Translations under genes and position numbers: made by a program
The notes under the pieces: model-generated
Seen by the model: only the letters and a program-made list of their open reading frames with translations
Database searches by the model: none
Told to the model about the DNA's origin: nothing
Origin: Paenibacillus tengchongensis
GTDB lineage: Bacteria > Bacillota > Bacilli > Paenibacillales > Paenibacillaceae
Direction of reading: 5' to 3'
Length of the DNA stretch: 64,000 bases
NCBI RefSeq assembly: GCF_008973665.1
Contig: NZ_WACP01000005.1
Span: 186,001 to 250,000, forward strand
In this document: positions 41,996 through 51,293 of the stretch, in pieces
How positions within the stretch are numbered: position 1 is the first letter of the stretch
Layout: every line of letters begins with the position of its first letter

Positions 41996-44900
41996 TTACT
42001 GGGGTTCGCTTCCCCAGGCCAGACTTCCGGCAATATAAGCCGGCAGGTGTGTCCAATCGGCAAAGGTTGTGGCCGAGCTGTTGAACGAATAGTCTCCGGT
42101 CTGTGTATAATTGCTCCAATCCGTCTTGGAGATCCGCGTCTGGATATCGATGCTTGCCCCCGCAGCCAGTGTTCCTGCGGCAGAGGTGAACCCGATTTCC
42201 AGATAATAATCGGCCCCTTCCTTGGCGGCAGGCAGCTTCACAAAGGTACCGGTCACATTTGCACTGCCCACATGCGACCAGTCAACGAAGAAGCTCTGTG
42301 CCTTCTCTCCATCAATGGTGTAGTAATACCGCAGCTTCACATCCGCCAGATTAACGGCGCCTGTGCCCGTATTGACCAGCTTGATCCGCGGACTCAGTGA
42401 ATTGGAGCCTGCGGCTGTAGTACCATTGTACATTTGCACCTTGAGTGCACCGCCCGGAACGGTGGTTGTCGTATCCGCTACGGCAATAGCGAGCGTCTTG
42501 GCGGCGCCGGCGCTGAAATTAAAGGTCAAAGTCGTTGTGCCCACGGTCTGCGCAGCCAGATATTCCTTCTTGATCGTTACTGTATTGCCGCTTACCGTAT
42601 AGTCTGTGCCGGCAGTCAAAGTGGCGCTGCCATTCTTGATGGAGGCCAGCGTATTGCCGTTTAAGGTCATCGTCACCGCAATATCCGCCTGGTTCACGGT
42701 CTTCTTGTCAAAAGAAGCTGTAGTCGGAGCAATGGCCGATTCCGCTGGCGCAGACGTCGTGTCCACCACTGTAACGGTGAGCGGCTGCGCCGCACCGGCG
42801 CTGAAATTAAAGGTCAGCGTGGCCGTTCCTACGGCCTGTGCTGCAAGATAAGCCTTCTTAATCGTTACTGTGCTTCCGCTGACCGTATAATCCGTTCCTG
42901 CCGTCAAGGTTGCACTGCCATTCTTGATAGAAGTCAGCGTATTGCCGTTCAGCGTCAGTGTCACAGCAATATCCGCCTGGTTGGCGGTCTTCTTGTCAAA
43001 GCTGGCCGTCGTCGGCGCGATGGATGCACTATTGGCTGGCGGGTTGACCGGATCGGCATATAACGTGCCGCGGCCGTTGGTTCCCAGGTAGACCCGGCCG
43101 TAGATTCGCGGATCGCCCGTGATCGCTACGTTGATCTTGGCGTACTGGTGGGCGTCGTCATTGATCCGCACCCAGGTTACGCCCGCATCATCGGAGCGGA
43201 AGACACCGCGGATGCCATCGATCTGCGCCACGGTGTAGAGCGCCATATAGCTCTGGCCTGGAGCGGCCTTGCCGAAGCCGATCAGGTCGGCTTCCTCCAC
43301 ACCCGGGAGACGGGTGAAGCTTGCACCGGAATTGACGGAATGCCACAGGCCATACTTGCCTTCCTCTGTGCTGCCTCCGGCGAACCAGATATCGCCTTCA
43401 ACTCCCGGCAGTGCCTTCAAGCTGACCTGCGTATTCGCGGACGGAATGCCTGAAGCCGCAGTCGCGGTGAAGGTTGCTCCGCCGTCAGTACTGAGATAGA
43501 ACACGCCTTTATTAAAAGCATAGAATTTATTCGGATTCACCCGGTCGGAAGCGATCTTGGCCCCGGCGGGAAGTCCGGCGCTGGCCGTCCAGGAATTGCC
43601 GGAAGTCTTGCTGTAGAATACGCCGACATCCGGTGTACTCCAGACCACGGCATTGCCGTTAGCAGAAACGGCGACCTGGCCGCCTCCGGCCGTTGCCTTT
43701 CCACTGCTGGACGGCTCGGCATTCGGCATGTACCAGTTGCTGCCGCCGTCGTTAGAGAAGCCAATTCCCTTCATATTCGGGTATTTGGTCTTGTCCGGCG
43801 TGCCTACACGCACAACGAAAGCCGGTGTCAATTCGGCGTAATCGATGCCCTGCGTGGATGACCAGAACGGCTGCGTCTGGTACTTCGTCGGCACGGCCGA
43901 CACGTCGTCATACCGGAAGCCGGATACGTCGCCGAGCGCCGTAATCAGATGCGGGCCTGCCGGCGGGCTGATTAATCCAAGCACGGCCGTCTCCTCCACA
44001 CCCTTGGCCATGACAGAGATGTTGACTGTACCGTCGCTATCCCAGGCGGTCAGATTACCCGAGCCATAGATCGTCGCCCCGGTTCCGTACATCATCCGGT
44101 CGGAGTTGAACGGGTCGATCTCCAGATCGCCCATCATCCAGCCGAGCTTCGGTGCAGGATCCAGCGAGGTATTGGTCTGGCCGTGATCGAGCCACGGCGC
44201 CGCCGTAATATCCATCTTGTATTTCATATTGCGCTCGGGATAATAGCCCCAATCCCAGTTCCGGCTCCAGGTCGCCCCGCCGTCGGTGCTGCGGAAGATC
44301 ACTTCATCCGGCCACCAGGCATTTAGACTGGATACCATCAGAGTATCCGGGTGCTGGGCATCCACAGCCAGCCCGCCGAAGCCGTACCAGTTGTCTTCAC
44401 CGGCCGTCGGGCTGATGTTCGTCCAAGCTCCGCTGGCGGTGTTGAACTTCCATACCTGTCCCTTGCTGCCGTCGTAGGGACCTACGCCGTTGCTGTACGT
44501 AATGTACAGATTGCCGGTGGAGGCAAGTACACCGTGATGCGGAAGCAACCCAACCGGCTGTCCGGGAACCGCCGCCCAGGTGGCGCCGCCGTCGGTGCTG
44601 CGGTAGACGCTGCTGGCGGTATCCGCAACCCCTACATAGATCGTTTGGGTGGCACTGCCGGAAGATCCGGTGCTTTTGTCAAACGTAATCCAGGACAAGC
44701 CGACAATATCGCTGCCGTATTCAATGGTCGGATCCTGGACATAGGTTCCGGGATTAGGGAAGGAGGTCACCTTCGACCAGGTCACGCCGGAATCCGTACT
44801 CTTCCATAAACCGTTGCCGCTGCGGGCCCCGAAGAACAGAATACTGTTCTTGTTCGGGTCGATGACCAGGCGCTCCCCCGCCGAACGGCCGGGCATATTA

Positions 44901-45358
44901 CCGCCGACCTTGAAGGGCAGCGGAGTCGTCTGCCAGGTGTTGCCCCGGTCGCTGGACCGCATAATCTGGCCGTTCGTGTCCCAGCTGTTGGTGTAGGTCC
45001 CCGTAGCCATGTATACCTTGTCCGGATTGACAGGGTCCGTGGCCAGCGCATCCACGCCGTTCTTGTTCCAGTCCACCCAGCCAACGGAATCAGTCAGCGG
45101 AATCCAGCTGCCGGTGGCCTGGTTCCAGCGGTAAGCTCCGCCGATATCGGTGCGGGCATAGATCAGATTCGGCTCGCTCTCATTAAAAATAATCCCCGGC
45201 ACAAAGCCGCCGCCCGCGCCGGTGTTCACGCTCTTCCAGGTATACGCTTCGCTTGCCGCAGCATCCACAGCCGCCGGCATTGCGGCAAACATCGAGCTTG
45301 TCATGGCGGCCAGCACAACAAATAAACCTATTTTCCGGATACGCTTTCGCATCATCAT
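41996..45358 (-). CDS. Secreted GH74 xyloglucanase with two X2 domains and a CBM3
   Basis: Up to 1120 residues; AAGGAGGG is followed by ATGATGATG, so the start is one of three adjacent Met codons. Signal peptide (RKRIRKIGLFVVLAAMTSSM ... VDAAA). Residues ~38-780 are a GH74 double seven-bladed propeller with repeated STDGGATW-type blades; the likely catalytic Asp pair is Asp71 (ARTDIGGAYRW) and Asp477 (ALGDVSGF). Two nearly identical ~90-residue X2 (Ig-like) domains follow, then a family 3 cellulose-binding module (LKVQMYNGTTAAGSNSLSPR ...). The enzyme cuts xyloglucan outside the cell while bound to cellulose. A cre site overlaps the promoter. Confidence 0.94.
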   Translation of the reverse strand: MMMRKRIRKIGLFVVLAAMTSSMFAAMPAAVDAAASEAYTWKSVNTGAGGGFVPGIIFNESEPNLIYARTDIGGAYRWNQATGSWIPLTDSVGWVDWNKNGVDALATDPVNPDKVYMATGTYTNSWDTNGQIMRSSDRGNTWQTTPLPFKVGGNMPGRSAGERLVIDPNKNSILFFGARSGNGLWKSTDSGVTWSKVTSFPNPGTYVQDPTIEYGSDIVGLSWITFDKSTGSSGSATQTIYVGVADTASSVYRSTDGGATWAAVPGQPVGLLPHHGVLASTGNLYITYSNGVGPYDGSKGQVWKFNTASGAWTNISPTAGEDNWYGFGGLAVDAQHPDTLMVSSLNAWWPDEVIFRSTDGGATWSRNWDWGYYPERNMKYKMDITAAPWLDHGQTNTSLDPAPKLGWMMGDLEIDPFNSDRMMYGTGATIYGSGNLTAWDSDGTVNISVMAKGVEETAVLGLISPPAGPHLITALGDVSGFRYDDVSAVPTKYQTQPFWSSTQGIDYAELTPAFVVRVGTPDKTKYPNMKGIGFSNDGGSNWYMPNAEPSSSGKATAGGGQVAVSANGNAVVWSTPDVGVFYSKTSGNSWTASAGLPAGAKIASDRVNPNKFYAFNKGVFYLSTDGGATFTATAASGIPSANTQVSLKALPGVEGDIWFAGGSTEEGKYGLWHSVNSGASFTRLPGVEEADLIGFGKAAPGQSYMALYTVAQIDGIRGVFRSDDAGVTWVRINDDAHQYAKINVAITGDPRIYGRVYLGTNGRGTLYADPVNPPANSASIAPTTASFDKKTANQADIAVTLTLNGNTLTSIKNGSATLTAGTDYTVSGSTVTIKKAYLAAQAVGTATLTFNFSAGAAQPLTVTVVDTTSAPAESAIAPTTASFDKKTVNQADIAVTMTLNGNTLASIKNGSATLTAGTDYTVSGNTVTIKKEYLAAQTVGTTTLTFNFSAGAAKTLAIAVADTTTTVPGGALKVQMYNGTTAAGSNSLSPRIKLVNTGTGAVNLADVKLRYYYTIDGEKAQSFFVDWSHVGSANVTGTFVKLPAAKEGADYYLEIGFTSAAGTLAAGASIDIQTRISKTDWSNYTQTGDYSFNSSATTFADWTHLPAYIAGSLAWGSEPQ

Positions 45359-45474
45359 ATTCCCTCCTTAATTGATCTTCTGCTCCTTATAGCCAATCCC
45401 CAAGCTTGACGGCCAACCTGCCGTCATCCTCCTCTCTGCGAATCTATGAATCTATAAATCTTCTGCAAAATATA

Positions 45475-45488
45475 TGGTAACGCTTTCA
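45475..45488. promoter_or_regulatory. cre site (CcpA operator) at the xyloglucanase promoter
   Basis: On the minus strand TGAAAGCGTTACCA matches the cre consensus TGWAANCGNTNWCA at 13 of 14 positions. It overlaps the end of a TATAAT box, so CcpA bound here would block transcription when good sugars are present. Confidence 0.85.
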
Positions 45489-45520
45489 TTATAATGGAAA
45501 TATTTATATTATTATATGAG

Positions 45521-45569
45521 AAAATGGTTCGATTCCAGGGAAATCTGTCACCTGTTATCGAACCATTTT
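45521..45569. repeat. 13-bp inverted repeat upstream of the xyloglucanase gene
   Basis: AAAATGGTTCGAT (45521-45533) and ATCGAACCATTTT (45557-45569) are perfect complements with a 23-base centre. It lies between the phosphoesterase stop and the GH74 promoter. It may end the phosphoesterase transcript (TTTTC tail) or bind a regulator. Confidence 0.6.
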
Positions 45570-45634
45570 CACACTATTTTTGCATATCCGGTTAATTACT
45601 TTCAGTCATCCTATCCGCCATTACCCTCCCGCGC

Positions 45635-46882
45635 TCAGTGCCGTATAATCACTTCATCCAGCAGCAGCCCGTCCACATCATACGCCTGATAAGTCAGTTC
45701 ATCCCCACGGATCACGATGCCGGCAAACATCTGTTTATTATTCTGAAAATGCACCTGATGATAGAATTGATCCGCCTTCTTCTCGTTAAATTTACCGCCG
45801 GAGGCATTGGTAACCACATAGACCGTTCCACTACTCTTCGCTGTCCCGTCCGTAACGATTTGGCCATCATACAGCGGGTAGGACCGCGAGTATTCATGAT
45901 TATGCCCCTGCAGCACGAGATCCACGTTATACTTGTCAAAAATCTCCGCCAGGTCTTCCACCTTCTTGTACCTGTTGCCGCCATAAACCGGACGGTGCAT
46001 CGCCACAATCCGCCATGGCTTGTCCGTCCCGGCCAGATCCCGCTTCAGCCACTCCGTCTGCTTCTTCAGGTTGCTCTCGGTGTTCAGCACGGTCACATGC
46101 ACCGGACCTACCTCAAATGAATAGCTGGTTCCGGGGTTCGAGCCGCCCGCTCCGTTATCCGGCACATTGAAATGCGAGGAGAACAGGTCCGCCTTCCCGT
46201 CCACTTCGTCGTGATTGCCGGCCACCGGCATCAGCGGAACGGAAGCTGCAATATCTTGCGCATTGCCGAACAGGTCATCCCAGGCCGCTGCATCCTCCGG
46301 CTCCTCCACAAAATCGCCGTTATGCACAATGAATTGCGCGCCCGGAAAGGTCTCGAGCGCACGGTTCAGTGTACGGCCCCAGAGCTGAAAATCGCCTGCC
46401 GATGCCCCTTGGGAATCCGTCACATTAATGAAAGTGACCTCCCCGCTGCCCGCTGCGGCTGCCCGAAAACGGTACACACCGCTCCACTCACCTTCCTTTC
46501 CGCTGCCCGCCCGGTAGGAATACAGCGTTCCCGGCTTCAGGCCGGCCGCTTCAGCTTTGTGAACGCCTCTTGCGCCTGCATCAGTCTTAATTACGCTGTT
46601 CTCCGCCTGAACTCTCAGCACATCCGGCCCCGTAAAATCCTCCGTCTCCCCTTCGGCAACCTCCAGCCAGCCTTTCGCGGACGGCTCCCGGGTATACCAG
46701 GTAAACGCACGGCTGTTGCCGGCATCCCCCTTAAAGGTGGTAACCAGATCATACGGCAGCCCGGCGGCTGCAGGAACGTTCCCCGCCCGCTGGCTCGACC
46801 TCACCCGTTCCAGCCCGATCACCAGCAGAATCAGAATAAGGACAATGATGCCGATGATGACTACAGTCTTCATATCTTTCAT
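45635..46882 (-). CDS. Membrane-anchored metallophosphoesterase (purple acid phosphatase-like)
   Basis: 415 residues from the ATG at 46880-46882 (GGAGGAAAC upstream). One N-terminal transmembrane anchor (VVIIGIIVLILILLVIGL), a fibronectin III-like domain typical of purple acid phosphatases (FTWYTREPSAKGWLEVAEGE ... YRAGSGKEGEWS), then a calcineurin-type metal site: NVTDSQG, HNGDFVE, VAGNHDE, AMHRPVY, LQGHNHEYSRS. The first ligand motif is N-V-T-D where D-x-H is usual. It faces outside and releases phosphate from an unknown ester. The opposite strand starts the VTC operon. Confidence 0.88.
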   Translation of the reverse strand: MKDMKTVVIIGIIVLILILLVIGLERVRSSQRAGNVPAAAGLPYDLVTTFKGDAGNSRAFTWYTREPSAKGWLEVAEGETEDFTGPDVLRVQAENSVIKTDAGARGVHKAEAAGLKPGTLYSYRAGSGKEGEWSGVYRFRAAAAGSGEVTFINVTDSQGASAGDFQLWGRTLNRALETFPGAQFIVHNGDFVEEPEDAAAWDDLFGNAQDIAASVPLMPVAGNHDEVDGKADLFSSHFNVPDNGAGGSNPGTSYSFEVGPVHVTVLNTESNLKKQTEWLKRDLAGTDKPWRIVAMHRPVYGGNRYKKVEDLAEIFDKYNVDLVLQGHNHEYSRSYPLYDGQIVTDGTAKSSGTVYVVTNASGGKFNEKKADQFYHQVHFQNNKQMFAGIVIRGDELTYQAYDVDGLLLDEVIIRH

Positions 46883-47216
46883 AGGTTTCCTCCGTTGTAC
46901 TCCAATACGGTTAATCACTTCTTGACCACCAGATTCACCATACCTGGCAAGCAATTCACACCATGTCCTTAGGTATAATGGACATCCCCTGCTTTTATAC
47001 AAAGATATCCCGCTCCCCACGCGAAAGTCAAACAGGCATCACCGCACCTTACATCCCATGTCATTTGTTAACGCAGTGTAAAAACTTTCAGCTAACATTC
47101 AGGCAATTTTAAGAAAAGCATAAGGTCTGTCCCTTACCATGGGAGCAGCGGGCAAGCACCGGAGCGGCTGGCTCAGCCGGTTTGAACGGTGATTACAGAG
47201 AGAAATGGGGTGTGAG
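46883..47216. other. Divergent intergenic region before the VTC operon
   Basis: 334 bases without a gene. I find no clean SigA promoter. TTAACG (47068-47073) and CTAACA (47092-47097), with a T/A-rich block between them, resemble PhoP half-sites at roughly 11-12-base phasing, which would suit polyphosphate and phosphatase genes, but the match is weak. Confidence 0.3.
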
Positions 47217-47930
47217 ATGAATAAGAAGCTGCAATTCCGGCACGAACTGAAATTTATGATCGGTTACCCGCAATACCTGATCCTGCGCCAGCGCCTGCAG
47301 CGGCTGATCGATGCAGATGACAACGCCAATGAGAGCGGCGAATACCATATCCGCAGCCTGTATTTTGACGATATCGACAATTCGGCGCTGGCCGACAAGC
47401 TGGGCGGACTGAGGGAACGGGCCAAATACCGGATCCGGATCTACAATGTGCAGGACGATATCATTCATTTTGAGAAAAAAATTAAAATGGACGACTACAT
47501 CGCCAAAATCAAGGAGCCGCTGACCCGGGGCATGTACGACGAGCTTATGGCGGGCAACTACGAGGTGCTGAACGTACCCGGCAAACCGCTGTTCATGGAG
47601 CTTTACGGCCAGATGCGCCACCGTCTGCTGCGCCCCAAAGTGATCGTGGATTACGTGCGTGAGCCTTATGTCTGCCATAACGGCAATGTGCGGATTACCT
47701 TTGACAAGGAGCTGCGGACCGGTCTGCATGCGACCAATATTTTTGACCCGGAGCTGCGGCCGGTGAAGGCGCTTGATGATGATCTGATTATTTTCGAGGT
47801 CAAATTCGATGAGTACATTCCGGACTACATTAAAATCGCGCTGCAGCTTGAGGGGCTGACCCGGCAATCGGCATCCAAATATGTCATTTGCCGCAAATTT
47901 CTAAAAACGAATACGTGGGAGGATTATTGA
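47217..47930 (+). CDS. VTC-domain polyphosphate polymerase-like protein
   Basis: 237 residues from the ATG at 47217 (an in-frame ATG four codons earlier is possible). The domain spans the protein: RHELKFMIGYPQYLILRQRL, YHIRSLYFDDIDNSAL, REKAKYRIRIYN-type segment, FEKKIKMDDYIAK, VIVDYVREPYV, DDLIIFEVKFDEYIPD. These are the basic and acidic strands of the tunnel fold of yeast Vtc4, which makes polyphosphate from ATP. In bacteria the domain occurs with DUF4956 and CotH proteins, as here. Substrate unproven. Confidence 0.88.
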   Translation: MNKKLQFRHELKFMIGYPQYLILRQRLQRLIDADDNANESGEYHIRSLYFDDIDNSALADKLGGLRERAKYRIRIYNVQDDIIHFEKKIKMDDYIAKIKEPLTRGMYDELMAGNYEVLNVPGKPLFMELYGQMRHRLLRPKVIVDYVREPYVCHNGNVRITFDKELRTGLHATNIFDPELRPVKALDDDLIIFEVKFDEYIPDYIKIALQLEGLTRQSASKYVICRKFLKTNTWEDY

Positions 47931-47931
47931 A

Positions 47932-48666
47932 ATGAGCCATTTCGTCACGCTGGCGGCCGCCGCGCAAACAACGGCAGAGAGCAACGACGCAACAACCTTT
48001 TCCGATATGATCAAAAATTCGGTGCTGGACAACTTCGTCTCCGACATCAGCATCTCCAAAATTCTGATTACACTCGCTATCGCTTTTGTGATCGGCTTCT
48101 TCATCTACGTGCTGTACAAACGCGTCTTCAGCGGGGTGCTGTACTCCAAGAGCTTCAACGTCTCGCTCATCGGCATGACGATGATTACAGCCACCGTCAT
48201 TATTGCGATTAACTCCAACCTGGTGCTGTCGCTCGGGATGGTCGGCGCGCTGTCCATCGTCCGTTTCCGGACCCCGATCAAGGACCCCACCGATCTGATC
48301 TTCCTGTTCTGGGCCGCGGTTGCCGGGATTGTCACCGGGGCGGGCTTCTTCACTCTGGCCATTATCGGCTCGATCATCATCGGCCTGATCCTGTTCCTCT
48401 TCATCAAGCGCTCTTCCCTGGAAACTCCATATCTGCTGGTCGTGAACTGCGATGGGGACGACACGGAGCGTCAGGTCCACAGCCACCTGGACAAGTCCGT
48501 CAAGCGCTACAATGTGAAGCAGAAAACGGTGAGTGCTGGCAACATCGAGCTGACGCTGGAGCTGCGGCTGGACGACAAGGCCGGCGGGTTCGTCAATACG
48601 ATCTCGGACATCGCCGGAGTTAAGAACGCGCTCCTGATCAGCTACAGCGGCGATTATGTCTCCTAA
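47932..48666 (+). CDS. DUF4956 membrane protein
   Basis: 244 residues. Three to four hydrophobic segments (ILITLAIAFVIGFFIYVLYK, VSLIGMTMITATVIIAI, the conserved GMVGALSIVRFRTPIKDPTD loop, then IVTGAGFFTLAIIGSIIIGL) and a cytosolic ~80-residue C-terminal domain. It starts one base after the VTC gene stop codon, so it is tightly coupled to it. DUF4956 proteins are consistently encoded beside VTC domains and may form the membrane part of the polymerase; the function is not known. Confidence 0.88.
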   Translation: MSHFVTLAAAAQTTAESNDATTFSDMIKNSVLDNFVSDISISKILITLAIAFVIGFFIYVLYKRVFSGVLYSKSFNVSLIGMTMITATVIIAINSNLVLSLGMVGALSIVRFRTPIKDPTDLIFLFWAAVAGIVTGAGFFTLAIIGSIIIGLILFLFIKRSSLETPYLLVVNCDGDDTERQVHSHLDKSVKRYNVKQKTVSAGNIELTLELRLDDKAGGFVNTISDIAGVKNALLISYSGDYVS

Positions 48667-48780
48667 AGCCCTGATGAAAATAACCCCACAAAGTGAAGTC
48701 TTGCATTGATGCTGATTCAGCTACTTGCGGGGACCCCGATAACTTATTCACTCAATCATGCAAAGAAAGGCGGTGCCCGA

Positions 48781-50466
48781 ATGAAAGCGCGCGGTAAATC
48801 GGCTCTGCTGGTGCTCGGCTCCTTGCTGCTGCTGCTCGCTGTAACCGGCTGTCAGCTGACGGGTTCCACGGGGGGCAACAACCAAGCTGCGGGTACAGAA
48901 TCAATGGCGGTATCCGGCGAGGAGCAGAAATTGGATGAAGAAGTCTTCCCGAAAGACAAGGTCGTGGACGTCAAAATTACGCTCGACCCGGAGGACTTCC
49001 AGGACATGCTGGACAACGCCAGCGCCGAGGAATATAAAGAAGCTACGGTGGAATACAACGGCATCAAGCTGGATCATGTCGGTATCCGGACCAAAGGCAA
49101 CCTGAGTCTGCGCAGCGTCGTGCAGATGGAGGATTCGGACCGGTACAGCTTCAAGCTGTCTTTTGACGAGTATGTGAACCAGAACCTGTACGGCCTGAGC
49201 AAAATCAACCTGAACAACAATTACAGTGACCCCACGTATATGCGCGAATTTCTGACGTATGAGCTGGCGGAGACGATGGGTCTGCCGACCCCTAAATACT
49301 CTTATGTTAATGTATATGTGAACGGGGAGCTGAAGGGCTTCTATCTGGCGGTGGAGCAGATCGGCGACGCTTATCTGGAGCGGAATTTCGGCAATGCATA
49401 CGGAGCGCTCTACAAGGGCGTTATGACCGGACAAGGCAGCGACCTGACCTGGCTGGGCGACGACGCTTCACTGTATACCGGGCTTGAGATGAAGTCCGAG
49501 AAGTCAAACGATGATATTCTGGTCGATATGCTGAATGAACTGAACAACGGCACCGACTTTGAAAAATATATCGACATTGACGATGCGCTCGGCTATATCG
49601 CGCTCAATGCGGTGACCGGCAACATGGACAGCTATCTCGGCAGCAACAAGCAGAACTATTACTTGTATGAGGACGACGGCATCTTCTCGATTCTGCCCTG
49701 GGATTACAACATGGCTTTCGGCGGCATGGGCGGCTCCGATGTGCTGATCGATGAGCCGACGCAAGGCGCGTTCGCCGAACGTCCGCTGGTGGCGAAGCTG
49801 CTGGCGAACGATGAGTATAAAGAGAGATATCATGAGATGATCTCTGAGATGATTAACGGCTACTTGAAGGACGAGAACTTCCAGGCCCGGATGGATGAGC
49901 TGGATGCCATGATCTCCAGCTATGTCGAAGCCGACCCTTCGGCCTTCTACACGTTCGAGCAGTATCAAAGCGGCGTAGAGTCCGTGAAGACCTTCATGTC
50001 CACCATGGCCCAGAGCGTCTCGCAACAGCTGAGCGGCACCATCGCCTCCTCCGGCGACGGCTCCGGCAGCGGCGGGGGCATGGGCGGCGGCGGGCGGTTT
50101 GGCGCCGGCGGGTTTGGCGGCGACGGCGGCGCGGCGGGGCTGGCCGCGCCATACGGCGGCGCCGGAGGCGAGCCCGGCGCCATGGGCGGACCGGCGATCC
50201 CCGAGGGGGGAGCCGGTCCGGGCGGTGACTTCGCCGGGGGCATGCCCGGCGGAGGCTTTGGCGCCGCCGGCATGGACGGCGGCGGGATGGGCGGCCGCGG
50301 CGGCGGCATGCCCGGCGCGGGAGGCGGCTTCGGCGGCGGCTTCGACGCGCCGGGTGCCGCGCAGCCGCAGGGCAGCGCCAGTGAAGCCGCTGCCACGGGC
50401 ATTGCCCTTGTAGCGCTGCTGCTAGCCGCAGCGTTCGTTACGTTATATAAGCGGAAGCGGCTGTAG
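48781..50466 (+). CDS. CotH-family kinase-like lipoprotein with Gly-rich tail
   Basis: 561 residues from the ATG at 48781 (GAAAGGCGG upstream). Lipobox in LLLAVTGC. Residues ~50-400 form the CotH kinase-like domain: FPKDKVVDVKITLDPEDFQD, GIRTKGNLSLRS, YSFKLSFDEY, and ILPWDYNMAFGG with the metal-binding Asp. Residues ~430-535 are a Gly/Ala/Met/Pro-rich low-complexity stretch, and the end (ATGIALVALLLAAAFVTLYKRKRL) is a transmembrane anchor, so both ends appear to be held in the membrane. In spores CotH phosphorylates coat protein; here, last gene of the VTC operon, it may modify an envelope protein. Confidence 0.88.
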   Translation: MKARGKSALLVLGSLLLLLAVTGCQLTGSTGGNNQAAGTESMAVSGEEQKLDEEVFPKDKVVDVKITLDPEDFQDMLDNASAEEYKEATVEYNGIKLDHVGIRTKGNLSLRSVVQMEDSDRYSFKLSFDEYVNQNLYGLSKINLNNNYSDPTYMREFLTYELAETMGLPTPKYSYVNVYVNGELKGFYLAVEQIGDAYLERNFGNAYGALYKGVMTGQGSDLTWLGDDASLYTGLEMKSEKSNDDILVDMLNELNNGTDFEKYIDIDDALGYIALNAVTGNMDSYLGSNKQNYYLYEDDGIFSILPWDYNMAFGGMGGSDVLIDEPTQGAFAERPLVAKLLANDEYKERYHEMISEMINGYLKDENFQARMDELDAMISSYVEADPSAFYTFEQYQSGVESVKTFMSTMAQSVSQQLSGTIASSGDGSGSGGGMGGGGRFGAGGFGGDGGAAGLAAPYGGAGGEPGAMGGPAIPEGGAGPGGDFAGGMPGGGFGAAGMDGGGMGGRGGGMPGAGGGFGGGFDAPGAAQPQGSASEAAATGIALVALLLAAAFVTLYKRKRL

Positions 50467-50593
50467 CAAGCCGCATTTACAGACAAAAGAGTCTGTCCCA
50501 TAAGCCATGAAATGGCTTGGGAAAGCTTAGCTTTTTATCTAAAAACCCTCATTAGCGACCAAATCTCTTACTTTCTCAAACGTACCACTTATA

Positions 50594-50778
50594 TAGTTGG
50601 ATATTCGCACACTAATATAGCTATTTTTAGCAATTGGTAACATCTAAGTGGATTATCGCATCTTAATTTGGACGATATAGGCGTCATCATTGATTGTCGT
50701 TCATATTAAGTGGCGAATATCCAACTAGATTTACCGTAAGCTTCATATAGGTGAAATTAGGTTGCGATTTTCCAACTA
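50594..50778. repeat. Cluster of four related 15-bp units inside the IS remnant
   Basis: TAGTTGGATATTCGC (50594-50608, +) and its exact reverse complement GCGAATATCCAACTA (50713-50727), plus the variants TAAGTGGATTATCGC (50645-50659, +) and GCGATTTTCCAACTA (50764-50778, -), are arranged as two direct and two inverted copies. The sequence is AT-rich and non-coding. Confidence 0.7.
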
Positions 50779-50879
50779 AATCAATAAAGCAAAACTTCAA
50801 AAAATCGTCCACATGTTATTTCTTAAACATTGAAGACGCAAAACAATGTCCGTTAGCTCTGCAAGGAATCTGCTGGCAA

Positions 50880-50936
50880 GGCTGTTCCGGTCATCGAGCA
50901 ATACCAAACCTTGCCGGTGACCGGACCGGAACAGCC
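50880..50936. repeat. 13-bp inverted repeat, possible terminator hairpin
   Basis: GGCTGTTCCGGTC (50880-50892) and GACCGGAACAGCC (50924-50936) are perfect complements with a 31-base loop. No T-run follows. Confidence 0.6.
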
Positions 50937-50953
50937 TCAGCAAAAATTATACG

Positions 50954-51250
50954 GACGCCACCTACATGCGGATGAAGGACGACAACATGTGAAACGGCTA
51001 ACTCAATCCTGGATACAATGTGCAGACCGGCACAGATAATCAATTCATCTAAGCCAAACACTGTACACCAAAACCCCCGGATACCCGCTGCCTAAAACAG
51101 CATATGAAAAGTTTATTAAAATATAGAGGGCATTTCCTCAGACCGTCATTGCAGATGCCTGCTTTGGCAGTGAAGAGAATTATGCCTTTCTAGAGAAGGA
51201 AGCGATCCTTGTATTTCCGCAAAGAAAGCAAGGAAAGTCAGAGCGGATAT
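50954..51250 (+). pseudogene. IS1182-type transposase fragment
   Basis: Plus-strand text DATYMRMKDDN followed by stop codons, then LNPGYNVQTGTDNQFI, is the conserved middle of IS1182-family transposases (MRMKDDxMxNGQLxPGYNVQ). Further on VIADACFGSEENYAFLEKEA is the region of the second catalytic Asp. At least two in-frame stops and a frame change break it. Confidence 0.75.
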
Positions 51251-51293
51251 GTCATTTACAGCCTTCTGGAATAAGCGGCATCAGAGCAAAAAC

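Noticed and set aside
48684..48732. Hairpin CCCC...GGGG before the CotH gene as a riboswitch
   Set aside because: The pairing is short and interrupted, and no conserved motif is seen; probably only a loose intercistronic stem.
49965..50501. Pro-rich 178-codon minus-strand frame
   Set aside because: Complement of the Gly-rich tail of the CotH protein; Gly codons GGC/GGN read as Pro/Ala on the other strand.
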